DNA of 64,000 bases from Nitrospira sp. (GTDB lineage: Bacteria > Nitrospirota > Nitrospiria > Nitrospirales > Nitrospiraceae): assembly GCA_016873435.1 (NCBI GenBank), contig VGXF01000004.1, positions 1 to 64,000 on the forward strand. Reading direction: 5' to 3'. The translations under genes were made by a program, and so were the position numbers. Each line of letters starts with the position of its first letter. Within the stretch, counting starts at the first letter, position 1. Positions 34,909 through 43,518 of the stretch are shown here, piece by piece. A model generated the notes under the pieces. The model saw only the letters and a list, made by a program, of their open reading frames with translations, made no database searches and was not told the origin of the DNA.

Positions 34909-35211
34909 CCTGACTCTGCGCAGCACTGGCGCGCTGTCCGTCATTTGAAAGCAGCCGACCCCGTCATGCGAAGAAGTCATTGAGACGCTGACGACTATCC
35001 GGGGCATCGGCCGCTGGACGGCGAAATGTTTTTGATGTTTTCGTTAAATCGACGGGATGTCCTGCCTGTGGAGGGTCTCGGTATCAACAAGGCGATCCAG
35101 AAGGCCTACGGATTCCGCGTGCTGCCGAAGCCGGCGACGATGAAACGCATTGGTCGCCCCTGGCATTCCCACGAAACGATCGCCTACGGGTATCTCTGGA
35201 GAAGTTTGTGA
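34909..35211 (+). pseudogene. broken DNA-3-methyladenine glycosylase (AlkA/HhH-GPD)
   Basis: Three fragments of one gene lie in different frames. Bases 34924-34968 read HWRAVRHLKAADPVM, the start region of AlkA-type glycosylases. From 34971 another frame reads EEVIETLTTIRGIGRWTAK, the helix-hairpin-helix end. A one-base loss near 35024 shifts to the frame MFLMFSLNRRDVLPVE... ending WYLWRSL-like (GYLWRSL). Roughly 100 residues between the first two pieces, including part of the catalytic core, are deleted. The gene is inactive. Confidence 0.85.
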
Positions 35212-35222
35212 TGACGGTGCGC

Positions 35223-35855
35223 TCAGGAGGGTTCCGGCTTTGCGGTAAGCTTCATCACCAATACATAGAGCGCACTGAGCATCAGTGCGAATCCGCCGAT
35301 GAGCCAGGATCGTTGCCGCAGGATCTGCACTAATAAGGATGGGTCATTGATCAGCTCCGGCTGGTCGCCCAGAAGATTTCCGCCGAACCAGGCCAGGACC
35401 CAGCACCAGAGACTCGCTCCTATAATAGTCATGGCACTGTAGAGGCCGAAGGGCATGCGGACGAGGCCGGCCGGAATGCCGATCAGATGCCGCACGACCG
35501 GCATGAGTCGCGCAAAAAAGACGCTGCCGGCCTCGTAGCGCGCCAGCCAGCGTTCTGCGCGCAGCACCTTGTCTTCCGGACAGAAGACCAGATAGCCGTA
35601 TGTCACGAGTAGGGGCCGGCCCAGCCACCGCGCCGCCCAGTAGGTGGCCGCCGCGCCGAGATAACTGCCCAGCGTGCCGGCTAGGACAACTCCCCAAAAA
35701 TCATAGCGGCCCTGCGCTGCCCAATAGGCGGCGGGCGGGATCACAATTTCACTGGGAATTGGCACGATGGAGCTTTCCAGGGCCATCAAGATAATGATGC
35801 CTGGGTAGCCCCAGTCATGCACCCACTGAAACCAAATCCCGACCCACTGCGCCAT
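35223..35855 (-). CDS. DedA-family membrane protein
   Basis: A 210-residue polytopic protein of the DedA (SNARE-associated/VTT) family, implicated in undecaprenyl-phosphate or phospholipid transport and membrane homeostasis. Typical parts: LESSIVPIPSEIVIPPAAY near residues 25-43, LGSYLGAAATYWAARWLG, and FARLMPVVRHLIGIPAG with the family Arg in R-x3-P and R-x3-G positions. The start at 35855 was chosen over a longer frame because the N-terminus then fits the family. It ends next to the glycosylase remnant. Confidence 0.88.
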   Translation of the reverse strand: MAQWVGIWFQWVHDWGYPGIIILMALESSIVPIPSEIVIPPAAYWAAQGRYDFWGVVLAGTLGSYLGAAATYWAARWLGRPLLVTYGYLVFCPEDKVLRAERWLARYEAGSVFFARLMPVVRHLIGIPAGLVRMPFGLYSAMTIIGASLWCWVLAWFGGNLLGDQPELINDPSLLVQILRQRSWLIGGFALMLSALYVLVMKLTAKPEPS

Positions 35856-36016
35856 GCCGTTTTTCCGTATCTCCAAGGAGGTGTGTGGATTGTACTCGCT
35901 GAATAACCCGCCCGCTACAAAAAGTTCTTGCTTGATCCGACGGGAGTTCAGTAGAATCCGACCCATCGGTATGGCTGGTTTCCCGAGCCAGAACTTTTAA
36001 GGGGAGGGGTGGTTCA

Positions 36017-36190
36017 ATGAGCAGAATTCTCGCAGCGATGGCAGTGGTGCTGCTGAGCGTATCCCAGGCTCTGGCCAATGAGCCCAAGGGCGGCGCGCCG
36101 GACTACAGTGGCGTTACGGGTCTCTACTATACGATTATTGCGCTGATCCTCGGCTACGGCGTCTACGATACGTTCTTCAAGAAGAGCTGA
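36017..36190 (+). CDS. 57-residue exported single-span membrane peptide
   Basis: A strong GGGGAGGGG site precedes the ATG. The product has a signal peptide (MSRILAAMAVVLLSVSQALA, cleavage after ALA), a short polar link and a second hydrophobic segment (GLYYTIIALILGYGVYDTFF) ending in a Lys-rich tail KKS. A matching terminator follows, so this is a complete monocistronic gene. No family is recognised. The topology resembles small subunits of membrane complexes. Confidence 0.7.
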   Translation: MSRILAAMAVVLLSVSQALANEPKGGAPDYSGVTGLYYTIIALILGYGVYDTFFKKS

Positions 36191-36222
36191 TCCTCTTGCT
36201 TCGCTAGCACCTTCACGTGTCT

Positions 36223-36247
36223 CCTGTCCGGATTCACCCCGGACAGG
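36223..36247 (+). terminator. hairpin after the 57-residue membrane peptide gene
   Basis: CCTGTCCGG (36223-36231) pairs with CCGGACAGG (36239-36247) around a 7-base loop. The tail GGTTCGG lacks a U tract, so termination is likely only partial. It lies in the gap before the convergent esterase gene and could serve both. Confidence 0.55.
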
Positions 36248-36286
36248 GGTTCGGACGTCGTCCCGCTTCGCTCATCAGCCCAGTTT

Positions 36287-37027
36287 CTACAGCAGGGGCT
36301 TCAGCGCGTCGAAGATGTGGTCCGCAATAATGCGGTACCCCGCGTTGGTTGGATGGATGCCGTCGGCCTGGTTCAGTGCTTCTTGGGCGGCAACCCCGTC
36401 CAGAAAAAACGGCATGAGTGGGATGCGATATTTCTTTGCCACAACGGGAAATACCGCAGCAAAACGCTCCGTATACTCCTTCCCAAAATTCGGCGGCAGT
36501 TTCATGCCCGCCAGCACGACCGTCACGCCGGCCGACTGCAACCGGTGCACAATAGTTTCAAGATTAGCTTGTGTCTGCGCTGGATCGATCCCCCGCAGAC
36601 CGTCGTTGGCGCCCAGTTCCACAATCACAATGGCCGGCTTACTGTTCAACGCCCACTCGACCCGCCGGACGCCACCTGCCGTTGTATCCCCGCTGACGCC
36701 AGCATTGATCACGCGATAGCGATAGCCGGCTGCCTCCAGGCGCCGCTGAAGTTGCGCCGGATAGGTCTCCTCGGGCGACACCCCCAGACCGGCGGTAAGA
36801 CTGTCCCCGAACGCGACAATCTTCGGACGATCTTCGCGCACGGCGGCGGTGCTGCGCCCCGGCTGGCTCGTCACGTCGGTGCCCATCCGCTGCCCAAACC
36901 CGTCGCGGGGCGGGCCAGACGACGAGGATGCCGACTCGGACGCCGGCTCACATCCGAGGAGCCCCGCCAGCAGAATCAGCCTGGCGACAAAGCCAGAATA
37001 TGAAAGAAAGGGAACGGCACCGATCAT
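36287..37027 (-). CDS. SGNH-hydrolase lipoprotein (TesA-like arylesterase)
   Basis: Hydrolyses acyl esters or thioesters. The 246-residue protein starts at 37027 with a lipoprotein signal (LILLAGLLGC lipobox). SGNH blocks are FGDSLTAGLG (Ser nucleophile), NAGVSGDTT (Gly), ELGANDGLRG (Asn) and DGIHPTNAGY (Asp/His). It is divergent from a YbbA-like ATPase and YbbP-like permease, the same arrangement as tesA-ybbA-ybbP in E. coli, so the three may work together on envelope lipids. Confidence 0.9.
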   Translation of the reverse strand: MIGAVPFLSYSGFVARLILLAGLLGCEPASESASSSSGPPRDGFGQRMGTDVTSQPGRSTAAVREDRPKIVAFGDSLTAGLGVSPEETYPAQLQRRLEAAGYRYRVINAGVSGDTTAGGVRRVEWALNSKPAIVIVELGANDGLRGIDPAQTQANLETIVHRLQSAGVTVVLAGMKLPPNFGKEYTERFAAVFPVVAKKYRIPLMPFFLDGVAAQEALNQADGIHPTNAGYRIIADHIFDALKPLL

Positions 37028-37075
37028 GCTAATATAATACTGGTCTGCCTCCATGACGTCCAATGTGAGCGTACG

Positions 37076-37756
37076 ATGATCGCGGTTCGCAACCTGACCA
37101 TGCGCCTACGCGGCGGGGGCCGGGCCGTCACGATTTTGGATAACCTCTCACTGGACATTCCAGCCAAGCAGATGGTCGCCATCGTTGGCCCGTCTGGGAG
37201 CGGCAAGTCTACGCTGCTGGGCTTGATCGCCGGCCTTGATAAACCGACCTCCGGCTCGATCATGCTGGACGGTGTGGACCTCACCGGCCTGTCCGAACGC
37301 GCTCTGGCCCGTGTCCGCCGGCAGACAATCGGCTACATTTTCCAGTCGTTTCATCTGATTCCTACGCTGACCGCCGCGGAGAACGTCGCCGTCCCACTGG
37401 AATTGAACGGTGATCCCACTGCAGAGGAGCGCGCCCATGAACTGCTGGCCGCGGTGGGGCTCCGCGACCGATGCCACCACTATCCGGTGCAACTCTCCGG
37501 CGGGGAGCAACAACGCGTGGCCGTGGCGCGCGCCTTCGCCTGCCGGCCGCCCATCTTATTGGCCGATGAGCCGACCGGCAATCTGGATTCCGCCACCGGC
37601 CGCCAGGTCATCGACCTGCTGCTCGGGCTCAATCGAGACTACGGCAGTACCCTGCTCCTCGTCACACACGATAGGGCATTGGCTGCCCACGCCGAACGGA
37701 TTGTGTCACTCCGCGATGGTCACATCGAGTCGGACCGGCCTTCGACGCGGACGTAA
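37076..37756 (+). CDS. ABC transporter ATP-binding protein (YbbA-like)
   Basis: A 226-residue ATPase of the LolD/MacB-like class. Walker [10 protein letters not shown] (residues 39-47), Q-loop FQSFHLIP, signature [15 protein letters not shown], Walker [14 protein letters not shown] and switch histidine VTHD are all intact. It pairs with the FtsX-like permease encoded two frames later. Such transporters work mechanically on the periplasmic side rather than as classic pumps. Confidence 0.93.
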   Translation: MIAVRNLTMRLRGGGRAVTILDNLSLDIPAKQMVAIVGPSGSGKSTLLGLIAGLDKPTSGSIMLDGVDLTGLSERALARVRRQTIGYIFQSFHLIPTLTAAENVAVPLELNGDPTAEERAHELLAAVGLRDRCHHYPVQLSGGEQQRVAVARAFACRPPILLADEPTGNLDSATGRQVIDLLLGLNRDYGSTLLLVTHDRALAAHAERIVSLRDGHIESDRPSTRT

Positions 37757-37763
37757 CCGCCGT

Positions 37764-38015
37764 ATGTCCATGACACGTACCACGCGTATCGTCCTGCTGC
37801 TCTCCGCCGCTGACCTTCTGTCGGTTTTGCCGACACAGGCCGCGATGACACCGGGCAGGGATTTCTGCGCCAATCCGCTACTGGCCGAACCGCGGGCAAA
37901 ACTGCCCACCTGCAAGCATTACCAGAAGTGGCGCCCGATCGCGCGCGGCGATCTACCGACACTGCCTCAGCGGATCTGGCGACGACGCCTCGTCCTTGCC
38001 GAAGGGCCGCGATGA
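37764..38015 (+). CDS. 83-residue secreted protein inside the ABC operon
   Basis: Lies between the ATPase and permease genes. It starts with a signal-like segment (TTRIVLLLSAADLLSVL, cleavage near TQA) and continues with a short Cys-containing mature part (GRDFCANPLLAEP, KLPTCKHYQKW). Its stop overlaps the permease start (ATGA), which argues for coupled translation. No Shine-Dalgarno site is clear. No family is recognised; it may be a periplasmic accessory of the transporter. Confidence 0.55.
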   Translation: MSMTRTTRIVLLLSAADLLSVLPTQAAMTPGRDFCANPLLAEPRAKLPTCKHYQKWRPIARGDLPTLPQRIWRRRLVLAEGPR

Positions 38016-40669
38016 CCGGCTTTCCCTTAAAGATGGCTTGGAGGGAATCGCGGTCCTCCTGGCGGCACTTTCTTCATTTCTTCGTCTGTATCGCACTAGG
38101 TGTCGGTGCGCTGGTCGGCGTGGCCCTGTTCTCGGCCAACGTCGAACGGGCGGTGACGCGCGAGGCGCGCGGCCTCATGGGCGGCGATCTGGAAATTCGT
38201 TTGTCGCGCCCTCTGAGCGAGAACGGGGAGGCGGTGCTGCGATCGCTCGCTGACCGCGGCACGGCCGTCGTGCACGTGAGCGAACTGGCTGGCATGGCCG
38301 CCGTGCCCGGCAGCAGCACATCGCGGCGGTCGCAACTGGTCGAGTTGAAGGCGGTCGAGACCGGCTATCCACTCTACGGACATCTTGTCGTTGAACCCGC
38401 TCATCCGCTCAGCGAATTACTCGTGCGCTCTGACTGCCCTTCACTTCACGTTTCTCGTTTCACATCACGCGGCCTTTGCTACGGCGCTGTCGTGCAGGAA
38501 TCGCTGCTCATCCAATTGGGTCTACATCTCGGCGACCGTTTCACGGTCGGCGACGCCTCGTTCGTCATCACTGGTGTTCTGCGCAAGGAACCGGATCGTC
38601 TGGCCGGTCCCTTCAGCCTGGGCCCGCGCGTCATGATCTCGCACGAAGGGCTGGCAGCGGCCGAGCTCATCAAACCCGGCAGCCGCGTGCGCGAACGCCA
38701 TCTCCTTAAGCTGCCACCTGAGCGGCCGCTGCCGCCGCTTGTCGGCGAATTGCGCGGGCGGCTGTCGAAAGACTCCGTCCGCGTAGCGTCCTATCGGGAT
38801 GCCCAGCCGCAACTCAAGCAGTTCCTCGACCAGCTCACACGGTACCTCGGCCTGATCGGTCTGACCGCACTCTTCATCGGCGGCATCGGCGTGGCCACCA
38901 CGATCCGGGCGTTTCTGCGCGAGAAACTCCAGGTCATTGCCATCTTGAAAACCGTCGGTGCCGATTCGAACACGATCATCGGTACCTATTTGGTACAAGC
39001 GGGCATGCTTGGATTCCTTGGCAGTCTGGCCGGCGTGGCGCTGGGGGCCGGCGTGCAGGAGGTGCTGCCGCTGCTGATCGGCGGCTTGTTCGGGGCCGAC
39101 CTCATGGCGCAACTGGATTTTTCGACGTCATTGTCGTGGTCCTCAATATGGCCCATGCTGAAGGGGCTTTTGATGGGCCTGCTGACGACTTCGCTGTTCA
39201 CGTTCTGGCCCCTGCTGGGAATCCGCGATGTCCGGCCTGCGCGCATCTTCCGTGCAGACGTTCTTGCCTTCGAGCTTGAACGGACCTGGCATGAGCGGCT
39301 CGCGTCCGCTGACCGCGTACGCCTCCTGACCGCACTCGGGCTGGCCACCGGGCTGGCGGCAGTGGCCATCTGGCAGGCTGGCAATTGGCGGATCGGTCTA
39401 CTCTTCATCGGTGCACTGATGGTCGCGGTGACTTTGTTGGCACTGACTGCCTGCGCGCTGGTCCGACTAATGGTGACGCTACCGCGAACTCGTTCACTCG
39501 CTGTCCGGCACGCCCTTGGCAATCTGCATCGGCCCGGCAGCCAGGCCATCGGCGTGATGGTGTCCATCGGTATCGGCGTCATGGTCATCGTCGCGGTCTC
39601 CCTGCTGGAGGGTGCGCTTGTGGTGCAGGTCGGGGAGAGCCGCCCCGTGAAATCCCCGTCCTTCTTTTTCATCGACATCCAGCCAGATCAACGCGACGGC
39701 CTCGTGAAACTGCTGCGCGACCGTACGCACGAGTCGTCGCTCACCACAACGCCGCTCTGCCGCTCGCGCCTGCATGCGATCAACGGTCAGCCGGTTGCTG
39801 CCCCTGAGGAAAGTGAGCACCGAGGGGACAAAGAGGACCGCCGCAAACACTGGTATCTGACCCGCGAATACGTCCTGACATTTCTCTCTGAGCTGCCGAC
39901 GGACAATGTCGTCGTCAAAGGCGAGTGGTGGAAGCCCGACCAGCGGTTTTTGAAACCGCTAGTGTCGATTGAAGAAGATGCGGCGAAGAATCTTGGTCTC
40001 GATATCGGTTCGACTGTGTCGTTTGAAATTCAGGGTACGATGGTTGAAGCTGAGGTTAGTAGTATCCGCAAAGTGGCATGGGGAAACTTTACGACGAATT
40101 TCTACATGATCTTCTCACCTGGTGCATTGGACGGCGCGCCCTTGACCTACGTGGCCACGGTCAAGGTACCGCCGGAGCAGGAGGTGCCGCTGCAGCAGGC
40201 CGTCGTGGCAGCATTTCCGAACGTGACGGCGATCAATATCGGCGACGTGCTGGAGAACTTTGCAAAGATTCTGGATCGGCTGGCACTGGCGATCCGTGCG
40301 ATTGCAGTCTTCTGCGTCCTGGCCGGCGCCATCGTCATGGCCGCCGCGCTCGCCGCCACGCGCTACCAACGGCTCTACGAATCTCTCGTGTTGAAGGCGT
40401 TGGGTGCGACACGCGGCCTCATCGCGCAGTCGTTCGCCATTGAATTCGTGTTGTTGGGCGCGGCAGCGGGATTGATCGGTACGGCGCTGGCAAGTTTGCT
40501 CTCGTGGACAGTGCTGAAATTTATTCTGGAAGATGCCTCGTGGACGCTTCAGCCGGGCGTGCTGGTTGGTGGCTTTCTTTTGACCGTGCTGCTCGCACTC
40601 GGCGTCGGCTTTCTCAGCACCTTCCGCTTTCTTGGCCAGAAACCACTGGCTGTGCTACGGCACGAATAG
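38012..40669 (+). CDS. FtsX-like ABC permease (YbbP type)
   Basis: An 885-residue inner-membrane permease with an N-terminal membrane helix, large periplasmic domains and two FtsX modules (about 300-450 and 760-880), ten or so membrane spans overall. It ends with LGQKPLAVLRHE. It pairs with the upstream ATPase. The start at 38012 overlaps the small ORF. Residues around 138-155 (DCPSLHVSRFTSRG) come from a TTCAC/CGTTTC-rich stretch and look like an in-frame insertion relative to the family. Confidence 0.9.
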   Translation: MTGFPLKMAWRESRSSWRHFLHFFVCIALGVGALVGVALFSANVERAVTREARGLMGGDLEIRLSRPLSENGEAVLRSLADRGTAVVHVSELAGMAAVPGSSTSRRSQLVELKAVETGYPLYGHLVVEPAHPLSELLVRSDCPSLHVSRFTSRGLCYGAVVQESLLIQLGLHLGDRFTVGDASFVITGVLRKEPDRLAGPFSLGPRVMISHEGLAAAELIKPGSRVRERHLLKLPPERPLPPLVGELRGRLSKDSVRVASYRDAQPQLKQFLDQLTRYLGLIGLTALFIGGIGVATTIRAFLREKLQVIAILKTVGADSNTIIGTYLVQAGMLGFLGSLAGVALGAGVQEVLPLLIGGLFGADLMAQLDFSTSLSWSSIWPMLKGLLMGLLTTSLFTFWPLLGIRDVRPARIFRADVLAFELERTWHERLASADRVRLLTALGLATGLAAVAIWQAGNWRIGLLFIGALMVAVTLLALTACALVRLMVTLPRTRSLAVRHALGNLHRPGSQAIGVMVSIGIGVMVIVAVSLLEGALVVQVGESRPVKSPSFFFIDIQPDQRDGLVKLLRDRTHESSLTTTPLCRSRLHAINGQPVAAPEESEHRGDKEDRRKHWYLTREYVLTFLSELPTDNVVVKGEWWKPDQRFLKPLVSIEEDAAKNLGLDIGSTVSFEIQGTMVEAEVSSIRKVAWGNFTTNFYMIFSPGALDGAPLTYVATVKVPPEQEVPLQQAVVAAFPNVTAINIGDVLENFAKILDRLALAIRAIAVFCVLAGAIVMAAALAATRYQRLYESLVLKALGATRGLIAQSFAIEFVLLGAAAGLIGTALASLLSWTVLKFILEDASWTLQPGVLVGGFLLTVLLALGVGFLSTFRFLGQKPLAVLRHE

Positions 40670-40968
40670 GCGATAACACCGGGCACATGGCGAGATTGAA
40701 ACACGGACCCATGCCGGCGACATCCGTGACCGTAGGCACGACGATGCTGGCCGTTGGCGCTGGAACACCGTCCATCTTCTTGAGCGTGATCGGCGCCAGC
40801 GCTAAAGATACCGCGGATGATGCAACTACCGATCCTGGCCAGCGGCACCACCAGAGCCAGCAGTCAGCCCGGCGAGCTTAACTTTCTCGCGGGCTGGTTT
40901 TGAGGGGGAGGTGGGCGCTCCGTGCATCAACCTCCCTGTGAACAGTGGATTACGTTAGAGGCGTGGCA
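40670..40968. other. gap between the ABC operon and pepN
   Basis: About 300 bases with a terminator in the middle. A 64-codon plus-strand frame starting at 40687 and overlapping minus-strand frames have no recognisable product or good ribosome-binding site. The arms GGGAGGT and ACCTCCC near 40910-40945 could form a second hairpin ending pepN transcripts. Confidence 0.5.
40865..40901 (+). terminator. terminator of the ABC operon
   Basis: CAGCCCGGCGAG (40865-40876) pairs with CTCGCGGGCTG (40886-40896) with one bulged base, followed by GTTTT. It is about 200 bases after the permease stop. Confidence 0.75.
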
Positions 40969-43518
40969 TCAAACCTCTAGGGATTTTGTTAATTGTGTCC
41001 GCAGAGCAACTGCGATGCGCAATTCCTCTAAATATTGCTCCAAAATCCTGCCGCCCAGATCGACCTTACGTTTGCGGAAGAAGGCTCGGACATCACGCTC
41101 CAGCTCGGGCGTTGCCAGTCCGATAATCCCCTCACACATCCGCCGAAGTCCCTGTTTGGGATAGCGTCGGTCCATCGCGTCCCAGTTGTCTTGCACAAAC
41201 GCCCAGGCCGTTTCGCGCCCGGCCGTGTTCATCAGCACCATCCGAACCATGAAGGGGGCGTCCTGCGTCCGGAATTCCCCGTTGATCGTTTTGTCCAGCG
41301 TGCGTCGGAGCAGTTCCGGCTGTTGGAAGGCTGCCAGCGCGTGGAGGTACCGGCGCTCCTCCTGCGGCGTGGCCGCCGAGCGGAACTGTCCGAAAAATTC
41401 GTCATAGCGCGCGGCGTCGCCTGTGTGTGCAAGAATCTCAACGAGCGCCGGCAGGACATTGGGGTCCACGGCGGCGGGCCGCTTTGTGTAGGCGGCATAG
41501 AGTTTCGCCGCTTGCGTCTGTATCCCATGATCGTTACCCGTCGTGCCAAGGGCGCGCAGCAGCTCGCTGCGTAACTGTTTGACGAGATCGTCTTCGCCCG
41601 CGCGCGGCGCCCAGCCCAGTTCGGCCACGGCCGGGCCGATCCGAGTACGCACAAAGGTTTCGAACCGGGCGTGCCTGGCCAGATCGAGCAGTCGCCGAAT
41701 AGTCGAGAAGGACTCGATCAACACGGCCCAGACGTTCTTGTCCCGGTCGCGCGTGAAGGCGCCTGTCATGTTCAAGTAGTTCGACGGCAACATGAGCCCC
41801 GCCATAACCGCCGCCCAGGCATCATTAACCAGATTAAACCGCTCGATCGGGGCCAGTCTGTCTGGTACGAGCTGCAGCAGTCGTTCGAGTAACTGCGGCT
41901 CGTAGCGGACCCGGTAGAACCCGTGCCCCCCTTCATTGACCACGACGGAGGTGACATCTCTGGGCAGCGTGATCTGTGCAGAAGCCCTGGTCATCAGCAG
42001 CCGTTTTGTCTCGATCGTCGTTGGCGTGACCACTCGCAGTTGGACGGGGATTTGCCAGCGCTGGCCCCCATAGGCCCCAGCTCGTGCGAATTTTCGGAGA
42101 TACGTGAACCGCTGCTGCTTGAGTTGCAACCTTCCGTGTTTACTGAGGGAGACCGTCACAAGTGGATAGCCCGGTTTAAAAATCCACCCGTTCATGACGG
42201 GCAGGATCGGCTGCTTTGCTGCACGACCCAATGCCACCCACAGGTCTTTTGTGTCAGCATTTCCGTAGGCGTGGCGCTTCAGATAGAGTCGAATGCCGTT
42301 GCGGAAGACGGTGTGACCGAGATACTGCTCGAGCATGCGAAGGACGGAGGCGCCCTTCTCGTAGGTGAGCGTGTCGAACATCGCATCGGCGTCCTTCGGT
42401 GCGCGGACCGGATATTCGATGGGCCGCGAGCTGTGCAGACCGTCCACGACCATGGCCACTGCACGCGAGACGCCAAACGTATTCCACCGCTGCCAGTCGG
42501 GCCTCCACGCATCCACCGCCAGCATCTCCGCGAAGGTGGCGAAGGCCTCGTTGAGCCAGAGTCCGTTCCACCAGGACATGGTGACAAGGTCGCCGAACCA
42601 CATGTGCGCATTTTCGTGTGCGACCACATCGGCAATCCGCTCCAGTTCGGCGTGAGTGGCGGATTTCTCATCGACGAGCAGGGCCGTCTCGCGAAAGGTG
42701 ATCGCGCCCAGATTTTCCATCGCCCCAGAGGCGAAGTCGGGAATCGCCAGCAGATCGAGCTTGTCGCCTGGATAGGGCAGGCCGTAGTAGCGCTTGAAAA
42801 AGTTGAGCGAGAAGGTGGCGATGGCTTGCCCGAACGAGGCGAGTCGCTTCTTGCCCGGCACGCACCAGAGTCGCACCGGAGCTTTCCCCACCATCGTCGG
42901 AGCTGTGGATTCCAATTCGCCAACGATGAACGCCACCAGATAGGTGGACATTTTGATCGTGTCGGCGAACCGCAGCGCTTTTTTGCTGCCTTCCTGTTTT
43001 TCTGAAACGATGCGCGTATTGGAGACAGCCGTCAACGCCGGATCGATGATTAGCGTGGTAGCGAAGACCGCTTTGAAGTCCGGCTCATCCCAGCAGGGGA
43101 ACGCGCGGCGCGCGTCAGTGGCCTCGAATTGTGTCGCCGCCATGACGTGTGTGATGCCGGCGGCATTTTTAAAGGTACTGCGATAGAACCCCCGCAGTTT
43201 GTCGTTGAGATTGCCCTGAAAGGCGAGCGTGAGCTTCCAGGCGCCGGGTGAAAGCATAGCCGGGAAGGTCAATCGACAGCGCTCGCCTGGCTCGTCCAAT
43301 ACGATGGCCGCGCGCTGAGATTGCCCCCTGGCGTTTTCAATGGTGGCTGAATGGATGTTGAGCTCGGCGGCGTTTAATAAAATTTCTTTGACGGATCGGG
43401 TTACGGAGAGTGTGATCCTTTCCGTTCCGGTGAAGGTCGCGGCTCGGAGATCTGGCTCGAGCCGGAGTTCGTATCGAGTGGGGAGGACGGTGCGCGGGAG
43501 GCGGTAGGGATCACCCAC
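40969..43518 (-). CDS. M1-family zinc aminopeptidase
   Basis: Removes N-terminal residues from peptides. Its 849 residues carry the exopeptidase motif GAMEN, the zinc site HENAH at 301-305 with the third ligand Glu in LNEAFATFAE about 19 residues on, and the C-terminal ERAP1-like helical domain. It is closer to tricorn-interacting/ERAP-type M1 enzymes than to E. coli PepN in length. The start is GTG, overlapping the rpiA end by eight bases. It is the last gene of the sugar-phosphate operon. Confidence 0.93.
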   Translation of the reverse strand: MGDPYRLPRTVLPTRYELRLEPDLRAATFTGTERITLSVTRSVKEILLNAAELNIHSATIENARGQSQRAAIVLDEPGERCRLTFPAMLSPGAWKLTLAFQGNLNDKLRGFYRSTFKNAAGITHVMAATQFEATDARRAFPCWDEPDFKAVFATTLIIDPALTAVSNTRIVSEKQEGSKKALRFADTIKMSTYLVAFIVGELESTAPTMVGKAPVRLWCVPGKKRLASFGQAIATFSLNFFKRYYGLPYPGDKLDLLAIPDFASGAMENLGAITFRETALLVDEKSATHAELERIADVVAHENAHMWFGDLVTMSWWNGLWLNEAFATFAEMLAVDAWRPDWQRWNTFGVSRAVAMVVDGLHSSRPIEYPVRAPKDADAMFDTLTYEKGASVLRMLEQYLGHTVFRNGIRLYLKRHAYGNADTKDLWVALGRAAKQPILPVMNGWIFKPGYPLVTVSLSKHGRLQLKQQRFTYLRKFARAGAYGGQRWQIPVQLRVVTPTTIETKRLLMTRASAQITLPRDVTSVVVNEGGHGFYRVRYEPQLLERLLQLVPDRLAPIERFNLVNDAWAAVMAGLMLPSNYLNMTGAFTRDRDKNVWAVLIESFSTIRRLLDLARHARFETFVRTRIGPAVAELGWAPRAGEDDLVKQLRSELLRALGTTGNDHGIQTQAAKLYAAYTKRPAAVDPNVLPALVEILAHTGDAARYDEFFGQFRSAATPQEERRYLHALAAFQQPELLRRTLDKTINGEFRTQDAPFMVRMVLMNTAGRETAWAFVQDNWDAMDRRYPKQGLRRMCEGIIGLATPELERDVRAFFRKRKVDLGGRILEQYLEELRIAVALRTQLTKSLEV

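Noticed and set aside
40687-40881. 64-codon plus-strand frame after the ABC permease
   Set aside because: Low-complexity product with no ribosome-binding site, overlapping the operon terminator.
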